A stretch of DNA of 50,802 bases, taken from contig JAQUIG010000015.1 of NCBI GenBank assembly GCA_028683435.1, forward strand, positions 1 through 50,802, read 5' to 3'. A model generated the notes under the pieces. It was not told where the DNA came from and ran no database searches. It was given only the letters and a program-made list of their open reading frames with translations. How positions within the stretch are numbered: the stretch's first letter is position 1; every line of letters starts with the position of its first letter. Shown piece by piece: positions 45,769-50,802 of the stretch. The stretch comes from Desulfuromonadaceae bacterium. Its GTDB lineage: Bacteria > Desulfobacterota > Desulfuromonadia > Geobacterales > Pseudopelobacteraceae. A program made the position numbers and the translations under genes.

Positions 45769-45969
45769 TTACCTCTTGACTACGTTAGCGGCCTGCAGCC
45801 CTTTCGGACCCTGGGTGATTTCAAAGGTTACTTCATCGCCCTCTGCAAGCGATTTGAAGCCGTCACCGCCAATTGCGGAGAAATGAACAAAAACATCCTC
45901 TCCCCCTTCCTGCTCGATGAAGCCGAAACCTTTTGTGTCGTTAAACCATTTAACTTTGCCCTGTGCCAT
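45769..45969 (-). CDS. Cold-shock-domain protein, CspA family
   Basis: Single-stranded RNA/DNA binding protein of 66 residues, an OB fold. RNP1 is KGFGFI (about residues 13-18) and RNP2 is VFVHF (about 26-30); GKVKWFN at the start and the C-terminal [11 protein letters not shown] are typical. I chose the ATG at 45969 for the AAGGAGGCAGG site and exact family length; the frame stays open upstream but without family sequence. A leader of roughly 145 bases, from a candidate promoter at 46146-46119, is of the long kind known to control cold-shock genes. Confidence 0.96.
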   Translation of the reverse strand: MAQGKVKWFNDTKGFGFIEQEGGEDVFVHFSAIGGDGFKSLAEGDEVTFEITQGPKGLQAANVVKR

Positions 45970-45987
45970 TTCCTGCCTCCTTTTTTG

Positions 45988-46004
45988 TCCGGCCCTGCGC
46001 CGGA
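45988..46004 (-). promoter_or_regulatory. Hairpin next to the cold-shock ribosome site
   Basis: On the minus strand TCCGGC-GCAGG-GCCGGA lies just before CAAAAAAGGAGG, ending about 6 bases from the ribosome site. It may modulate access of ribosomes to the mRNA, as leader structures do in cold-shock mRNAs; it is too short to assign firmly. Confidence 0.45.
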
Positions 46005-46118
46005 ACATTTGGTTACCGCTAAAGTTTCTGGAGTCTGATGCAGGAAAAGCGCAAAGCCTGGCCAAACGTGCTACTTGCAACGTTCTGCAAAAACTTCCGA
46101 AACTGCGAGCCCGAGTCG

Positions 46119-46146
46119 TGTATCACAGCCGCAAAGCGGGTGTCAA
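46119..46146 (-). promoter_or_regulatory. Candidate promoter of the cold-shock gene
   Basis: On the minus strand a consensus TTGACA (46146-46141), a 16-base spacer and GATACA (46124-46119). It lies in the gap after mlaC, so the cold-shock gene can be transcribed on its own, with a leader of about 145 bases. Confidence 0.6.
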
Positions 46147-46205
46147 GATAATTCACGCCAATTAGTATCCATTTGTAAACGGGCTGGAATTCAGACTGAG
46201 TCCTC

Positions 46206-46796
46206 TTATGGCATCTTCAATTCGTCATTTTTACTCTGCAGTTTTTTAACAAGCCTGTCGTAGCCGTTGGCGGTGATAATCTTGTTGAACTGGCTGCGAT
46301 AGTTCGAGACGAGACTCACCCCCTCGATAACAACATCATACACCATCCACTTGCCGTTCTGCTTGAACAGGCGGTAATCAAGCGTGAACTCGTCGCGGGC
46401 TGCGGTGACGACCTTCGACTTTATCTCGGAGTAATCACCATCAACGGTCTCCCGGATGTAGACAATCTTCTCGTTGTTGTATGATTCGATCTTGCCGGCG
46501 TAAGAGTTCTCAAGCAGCGTCGCAAAAAGTTCTGTAAAATGCTTCTTCTCGGCGGCTGTACGCTGGTTCCAATGTTTTCCCATCGAGCGTTTAGCCATTT
46601 CAGAGTAGTCAAATATGGTGCTGATGGCTCTTTTTAACGCGTGCCGACGTTTAACCTCATTTTTCTTCATTTCCTTGTCGGCGACAATACGCACAACTTC
46701 ATCGACGGTCCTTTTCAAATCATCGGTAGGGGTTGCAAATGCAACCGAAGATGTGAATAGCGCAACAGTCAGCAGCAGCAGGATTCGTTTCAGCAT
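46206..46796 (-). CDS. mlaC: Periplasmic phospholipid-binding protein MlaC (Ttg2D family)
   Basis: Periplasmic carrier that moves phospholipids between inner-membrane MlaFED-type complex and the outer membrane. 196 residues with signal peptide (about 1-21, ending AFA). The family core shows ISTIFDYSEMAKRSMGKHW (about 59-77), a NSYAGKIESYN strand and the DYRLFKQNGKWMVYDVVIEGVSLV region typical of MlaC. A GGAGGAG site precedes the ATG. It follows a tolC-like gene and then mlaD, F and E on the same strand. Confidence 0.94.
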   Translation of the reverse strand: MLKRILLLLTVALFTSSVAFATPTDDLKRTVDEVVRIVADKEMKKNEVKRRHALKRAISTIFDYSEMAKRSMGKHWNQRTAAEKKHFTELFATLLENSYAGKIESYNNEKIVYIRETVDGDYSEIKSKVVTAARDEFTLDYRLFKQNGKWMVYDVVIEGVSLVSNYRSQFNKIITANGYDRLVKKLQSKNDELKMP

Positions 46797-46811
46797 GATT
46801 TCTCCTCCATA

Positions 46812-48191
46812 TTATTTTTCAGGAATGCGGAGCGGTTCGTTTGTCGCATAGTCCAGATTGGCGGCCGCAATGCGATAATTGTAGATTGATTTGAAAAAAT
46901 CGGCACGCATGCTGGAATAGGCCTGCAGCGCCTCAAAGATATCCTTGGCGGGGCCGAGGCCGAAGTCAAAGTTGGCTACTGCGGTGACGGCCCATTTTTT
47001 GGCGTTCAGATAGGCCCCTCGCGTTGCCGCCGCGCTGTTCTTGGCCTCCATCAGATCCAGGTAATACTTTTTTACCTGAAGCGGAACGTTGGCATCAGCA
47101 AATTCCCTGGTACTGAGCAGGCGGTTGTACTGTGCGCGCTCACCGGCCACTTTGGCACCGGTGATGCCGAAATCGAGTTTCCAGCGCGCCCCGAGAGCAA
47201 CCCCGGCGTTCAGATGATTGAACTGGTCGTTGATATACGGGTTCTGAACCCTTTCACGCTCGTCAGCATATGCCCAGGAGAATAAGCCTCCCAGAAAAAT
47301 ATCAGGGTAATAGTTGGCCTTGGCAGCTTCAACCAGTGCCGCACGGGCCTTGAGCCCTTCGTCAATCTGGCGGAATTCGGGGCGCCGCAGGCGCGCGTTT
47401 TCTATGTACGACTCAAGCGGAGGGATTTCAACATCAACAATCACAAGCCTCTCGGTCCCGGTTTCGAGCTGCGCGTCGATCGGCAGACCCATGCGGGCCC
47501 TCAGGGCGGCCAGGGCGAGAGCCTCACCCTTCTTTGCTTCTTCAAGATATTTTGCGGCGACCCCGGAGAAGGCGTCCAGCTTATAGAGATCCATCTCATC
47601 GACGGTATCCGACCCCTGATCGAGCAGCTTCCTGGCTTTGTCACGGGCCCTGACCAGGATTTCCTGGACTTCAAGCACCAGTTCCTTCATCTCCCGTGCC
47701 AGCAGCAGGCCGTAATAGTATTCATGAACTTTCTGCACTATTTCGTTGGCCCGCTGCTCCTTGCGGGAGCGGTCAACTTCGATACCGTGAGTGGCGGCCT
47801 TCATGTTCTCTGATATTTTGCCGAACGTGTAGAGCGGCTGGATGATGGTGGCATCGGCACTCGCAAACCAGGTAAGCGCATTGAAACTGAACTCCCTGTC
47901 GGTCTTGACATCAGGGTAAACATCGGAGCGGTATGCGGTCGGTGCCGGTCCGACCAGCGTCGTCAGCTGCAGCTGCGGATAACGGTACGCCTTTGCTTCA
48001 TCCAGCTTGCTGGTCGCGAGCGCGATGTCGCTCTGCGCCTCGCCCAGTTCAGGGGGAGCTTTCAGGGCCATGCGGATACAGTCATCGAGAGTCAGAACAA
48101 GGGGCGCTGGCGTACTCTCGGCCGCAAAAACCGTACATGTGACGGCTAAAAACGCACAGGCAGTTATGCAGGTGCTAAAAATAGTTTTCAT
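46812..48191 (-). CDS. TolC-family outer-membrane factor within the mla locus
   Basis: Outer-membrane efflux channel protein of 459 residues with a signal peptide (about 1-23, ending FAA). Two repeats of long coiled helices with short strands follow the TolC/OEP plan: LTLDDCIRMAL near the N-terminus, ATIIQPLYTFGK as the strand before the first hairpin, then RRPEFRQIDEGLKA and AGVALGARWKLDFGITG in the second. Such proteins form trimers that span the outer membrane and periplasm. Starting 16 bases after mlaD and ending 16 bases before mlaC, it is clearly in the same operon, so it may help lipid or another substrate cross the envelope; the role is inferred. Confidence 0.92.
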   Translation of the reverse strand: MKTIFSTCITACAFLAVTCTVFAAESTPAPLVLTLDDCIRMALKAPPELGEAQSDIALATSKLDEAKAYRYPQLQLTTLVGPAPTAYRSDVYPDVKTDREFSFNALTWFASADATIIQPLYTFGKISENMKAATHGIEVDRSRKEQRANEIVQKVHEYYYGLLLAREMKELVLEVQEILVRARDKARKLLDQGSDTVDEMDLYKLDAFSGVAAKYLEEAKKGEALALAALRARMGLPIDAQLETGTERLVIVDVEIPPLESYIENARLRRPEFRQIDEGLKARAALVEAAKANYYPDIFLGGLFSWAYADERERVQNPYINDQFNHLNAGVALGARWKLDFGITGAKVAGERAQYNRLLSTREFADANVPLQVKKYYLDLMEAKNSAAATRGAYLNAKKWAVTAVANFDFGLGPAKDIFEALQAYSSMRADFFKSIYNYRIAAANLDYATNEPLRIPEK

Positions 48192-48206
48192 CGCTGAATT
48201 CCTTTG

Positions 48207-48659
48207 TTAGTCAACATTGCCGTGGATAAATTTACTGACCAGCTCTTCGATATCGATGGCCGACTCGGTTTCACGGATCATATCATTGTTCTTCAGCATT
48301 TTATCAGAGCCGCCAGGGCGGAGCTTGATGAATTTGTCGCCGATGATGCCGCTCGTCCTGACTGAGGCAATGACATCATCGGTGATCTTCACCCCGGAAT
48401 TGATTTTAAGGTAGGCCAGTGCCTGGTCGCCGCTTTTCGGATCAAGCGCAATCCGGTCAACCTTCCCGACCTCGACTCCGGCCACTTCGACCCTCGCCCC
48501 CGGTTTCAGCCCTGAAACAGAATCAAAGCGGGCTGATACAGAATAGAAGTCCCCGCCGAAAAGTTCTACTTTACCCAGTTTGATTGAAACATACCCCAGA
48601 CAGAGAATGCCGATCAGCATAAAGGTACCTACCATCAGTTCCAGTTTCACCATTTTCAT
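48207..48659 (-). CDS. mlaD: MCE-domain protein MlaD
   Basis: Substrate-binding hexamer of the Mla phospholipid transport complex. 150 residues: one N-terminal membrane helix (about 8-27), then an MCE domain with FDSVSGLKPGARVEVAGVEVG (split by a turn) and the RTSGIIGDKFIKLRPGG strand. It is anchored in the inner membrane facing the periplasm. The ATG at 48659 has GAGG upstream; a second ATG two codons later is possible. Follows mlaF by 10 bases. Confidence 0.94.
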   Translation of the reverse strand: MKMVKLELMVGTFMLIGILCLGYVSIKLGKVELFGGDFYSVSARFDSVSGLKPGARVEVAGVEVGKVDRIALDPKSGDQALAYLKINSGVKITDDVIASVRTSGIIGDKFIKLRPGGSDKMLKNNDMIRETESAIDIEELVSKFIHGNVD

Positions 48660-48669
48660 ATTGTACCTC

Positions 48670-49416
48670 TTATACCATCTGGATCGGGCCGTCCAGGCTG
48701 CCGCTGATGAACTGCCTGATCGCCGGATCTGTTGAATTGATAATATCGTCAGGTGTGCCGTGCTGGAGGATCTTTCCGCGGAAAAGCATCGCCACATTCT
48801 GGGCAACATCGAAAATGTCCGGTATTTCGTGCGTCACAATCACCGCCGTAAAGCCGAACTTGGCGTGGGTCTCCTTGATGAGCTGGTGGATCGCCCGCTT
48901 GATGATCGGGTCGAGGCCGGTGGTCGGTTCATCGAACAGGATGATCTTCGGATTGAGCACTACCGCCCGTGCCAGACCGACCCGCTTTTTCATGCCGCCG
49001 GAAAGCTCATCCGGGAATTTATGCTCAATATTCTTCAGCCCGACATCTTCCAGAGCCAAGAGCACCTTACCCCGGATCTTCTCCTTTGACAGGGAGGTTT
49101 TTTCCTCCAGCGGGAAGGCGACATTTTCAAAAACCGTCATCGAATCGAAGAGTGCCACGTTCTGGAACAGCATGCCGAACTTTTCGCGAATCCGGTTCAA
49201 CTCAGAGCGGCGGAGATCGACAATGCTTTCGCCGTCTACCTCGACAGTGCCGCTGTCGGGCTGCAGCAGGCCGATCAGGTGCTTCAGCAGAACACTCTTC
49301 CCTTCGCCGCTGGGGCCGATGATTGCGGTAATCTTGCCGGCCGGAATATCAAGATCAAGCCCGTCAAGTACCTTTTGCGCGCCGAATGACTTATGTACAT
49401 TTCGCATTCTGATCAT
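48670..49416 (-). CDS. mlaF: Mla ABC transporter ATP-binding protein MlaF
   Basis: ATPase that powers phospholipid movement by the MlaFED complex at the inner membrane. 248 residues with Walker A GPSGEGKS (about 33-40), the signature LSGGMKKRVGLARA (about 137-150), Walker B ILFDEPTTGLDP and the switch His in VTHE. The start follows the mlaE stop by one base. Size and the LSGGM signature match the MlaF group of ABC proteins. Confidence 0.95.
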   Translation of the reverse strand: MIRMRNVHKSFGAQKVLDGLDLDIPAGKITAIIGPSGEGKSVLLKHLIGLLQPDSGTVEVDGESIVDLRRSELNRIREKFGMLFQNVALFDSMTVFENVAFPLEEKTSLSKEKIRGKVLLALEDVGLKNIEHKFPDELSGGMKKRVGLARAVVLNPKIILFDEPTTGLDPIIKRAIHQLIKETHAKFGFTAVIVTHEIPDIFDVAQNVAMLFRGKILQHGTPDDIINSTDPAIRQFISGSLDGPIQMV

Positions 49417-49417
49417 A

Positions 49418-50179
49418 TCAGAGCAGCACCGAGGTGAGGAAATAGTCCCAGACCAGTATGATAACCGAAGTCAACACGACCGACTCGGTCGTCGCCTTGG
49501 AGACCCCCTCGGCGCCATGTCCGGCGTAGTACCCTTTGTAGCAGCCGATCCATGCGATGATCAGGCCGAAGGAAAATGATTTTACAAACCCGGAGTAAAC
49601 GTCGCGCCAGACGACCGAATTTTCCATTTCATAGAAATAGGCACCGGGGTTAACCCCCAGCAGCTTGACGCCGACCAGCCAGCCGCCGTAGATGCCGATC
49701 ACATCGAAGATGGCACACAGCAGCGGGAGCGAGATCATCGCGGCGATGAATTTAGGGGTAACCAGATATTTGAAGGGATCAAGTGCCATGGTTTCGAGCG
49801 CGTCGATCTGCTCGGTGATCCGCATGATACCGATTTCGGCGGTGATGGCGCTGCCGGCCCGGCCGGTCACCATCAGGGCTGTCAGCACCGGTCCGAGTTC
49901 ACGAATCAGGGAGAGTGCCACCGCCGTTCCCAGCATCCCCTCGGAACCGAATTTGGTCAGAGTGTAAAACCCCTGCAGACCGAGAACCATACCGGTAAAA
50001 GCGGCGGTCAGCACAATCACGAACAGCGATTTGGTGCCGATGAAACGTATCTGTTTCAGGACGTGCACCAGGCTCCCCGGGCTCCGGACGATCATGTAGA
50101 GCGAATAGAGCAGGAACCACCCTGTTCGCCCCAGATCGCGTACGATTACAATCGTTGTATGTCCGAGTGCCTGAACCAC
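49418..50179 (-). CDS. mlaE: Mla ABC transporter permease MlaE
   Basis: Inner-membrane permease of the Mla phospholipid transporter. 253 residues with about five or six membrane segments; the MlaE family motifs ELGPVLTALMVTGRAGSAI and EIGIMRITEQIDALETMA are present (about residues 90-128). The start is a GTG at 50179 supported by AAAGGA 7 bases upstream. First gene of mlaE-F-D-tolC-C. No MlaB-like STAS gene is adjacent. Confidence 0.95.
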   Translation of the reverse strand: MVQALGHTTIVIVRDLGRTGWFLLYSLYMIVRSPGSLVHVLKQIRFIGTKSLFVIVLTAAFTGMVLGLQGFYTLTKFGSEGMLGTAVALSLIRELGPVLTALMVTGRAGSAITAEIGIMRITEQIDALETMALDPFKYLVTPKFIAAMISLPLLCAIFDVIGIYGGWLVGVKLLGVNPGAYFYEMENSVVWRDVYSGFVKSFSFGLIIAWIGCYKGYYAGHGAEGVSKATTESVVLTSVIILVWDYFLTSVLL

Positions 50180-50213
50180 GGGAATCCTTTTAATGCGGTA
50201 AAAGTAAGAAAAA

Positions 50214-50241
50214 AATATACATCAATGATTTGAAAAAGCAA
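50214..50241 (-). promoter_or_regulatory. Candidate promoter of the mla operon
   Basis: On the minus strand TTGCTT (50241-50236), a 16-base spacer and TATATT (50219-50214), about 35 bases before the mlaE start. The -35 is weak and the 100-base gap is AT-rich throughout. Confidence 0.35.
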
Positions 50242-50279
50242 AGAAGAACTTGAATTTGAATGAGTTAAATCGTGCAGTT

Positions 50280-50802
50280 TCATGTCATCGTTCCGATGGT
50301 TTTGCGGAAGCGGGACAATGACAAAGCAAACAAGACTGTCCCGATCAGGGCGAGGAAGATAAATTGTGGCCAGACAACGACAATCCCCGCCCCCCGGTAC
50401 AGGATGGCCTGGGCCAGCATGACGAAATGGGTATTCGGCGCCGCCAGCATCACGTACTGGATGAACTCCGGCATGCTTTCGCGCGGTGTAACGCTACCCG
50501 AGAGGATCTGCAGCGGCAGCAGAATCAGCATCAGCAGCAGACCGAACTGGGGCATTGAGCGCGCGATGGTGCCGATAAAAATGCCCAGCGACGTGGTGGC
50601 GAACAGGTGCAGCGCGGTGCCGATCAAGAACAGGGCGATGGAGCCTTCGATCGGCACCGAGAGCCACCACTGGATAACGAATACCAGCGCGCAGGCCGAG
50701 GCGACGAGCACCACCAGCGCCATGGCCCACACCTTGGCCGCCATGATCTCGAAGGGGGTAACCGGCATCACCAGCAGATGTTCCACCGTACCGTGCTCCC
50801 GT
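50280..50802 (-). CDS. ABC-2 type permease, C-terminal part (5' end beyond window)
   Basis: About 173 C-terminal residues of an ABC-2-type membrane permease similar to YbhS/YhhR/YhhJ proteins. The visible part opens inside the REHGTVEHLLVMP motif that typifies this family, then has PFEIMAAKVWAM and about four membrane helices with a SGSVTPRESMP loop and a final helix. These permeases pair with an ABC ATPase and export drugs or other molecules. The N-terminus and partner genes would lie past base 50802. It ends 100 bases before mlaE with no clear terminator. Confidence 0.88.
   Translation of the reverse strand, partial: REHGTVEHLLVMPVTPFEIMAAKVWAMALVVLVASACALVFVIQWWLSVPIEGSIALFLIGTALHLFATTSLGIFIGTIARSMPQFGLLLMLILLPLQILSGSVTPRESMPEFIQYVMLAAPNTHFVMLAQAILYRGAGIVVVWPQFIFLALIGTVLFALSLSRFRKTIGTMT

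Overview
The window reads as a chromosomal stretch from a Geobacter-like bacterium (Desulfuromonadia, formerly delta-Proteobacteria). That placement is an inference from gene content: a dcw cluster headed by mraZ, ATP-type PEP carboxykinase, futalosine-pathway MqnB, GTP cyclohydrolase FolE2, a GAF/MCP receptor beside a PilZ protein, a candidate pan RNA before panBCD, and GC-rich coding DNA with short intergenic gaps. Almost everything is housekeeping or metabolic. I see no rRNA, tRNA, CRISPR array, prophage or insertion sequence.

Layout. 1-3600 (minus): start of the division/cell-wall operon mraZ-rsmH-ftsL-ftsI, with a strong sigma70-like promoter and a three-box MraZ operator; a GC-rich inverted-repeat element fills the rsmH-ftsL gap. 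3750-8620 (plus): lemA with two TPM-domain genes, then glycogen phosphorylase. 8658-9659 (minus): AcuI/YhdH-type reductase. 9900-18020 (plus): a DHH-CBS-nucleotidyltransferase fusion, a small exported protein, ppnP, gluQRS, class II aldolase, a PilZ protein and a GAF-containing MCP. 18091-20341 (plus): panBCD behind a structured leader that ends in an intrinsic terminator. 20447-20869 (minus): ankyrin protein. 21057-23912 (plus): a tightly overlapped run engB-folE2-glycosyltransferase-mqnB. 23917-29915 (minus): yggS-maf-small membrane protein-FAD oxidase, then an AT-richer hybrid histidine kinase. 30219-31573 (plus): an 11-residue-repeat exported protein, an FKBP isomerase and greB. 31623-38177 (minus): mutS2, an unknown gene, and two overlapping cobalamin genes, one a fusion of a CobC-type aminotransferase with CobQ. 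38398-45680 (plus): DUF2628-like protein, two methyltransferases, argC, a YgiQ-type radical SAM protein and pckA. 45769-50802 (minus): a cold-shock protein, then mlaC, tolC-like, mlaD, mlaF and mlaE (transcribed E to C), and the 3' part of an ABC-2 permease.

How the genes relate. Clear functional units are the dcw operon, pantothenate synthesis (PanB, PanC and PanD together make pantothenate), late corrin-ring amidation and nucleotide-loop precursor assembly, and a phospholipid transport locus that carries an outer-membrane-factor gene between mlaD and mlaC. Overlapping stop/start codons suggest translational coupling at ftsL/ftsI, mraZ/rsmH, engB/folE2, folE2/glycosyltransferase, glycosyltransferase/mqnB, maf/yggS and cobQ-fusion/cbiB. 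In three places (panB, greB, argC) a good intrinsic terminator sits 20-36 bases before the start codon, too close for a promoter to fit between. I consider the pan leader, the CobC-CobQ fusion, the 11-mer repeat protein and the Mla-TolC arrangement the most worthwhile leads. I did not find a convincing wholly new multi-gene system.
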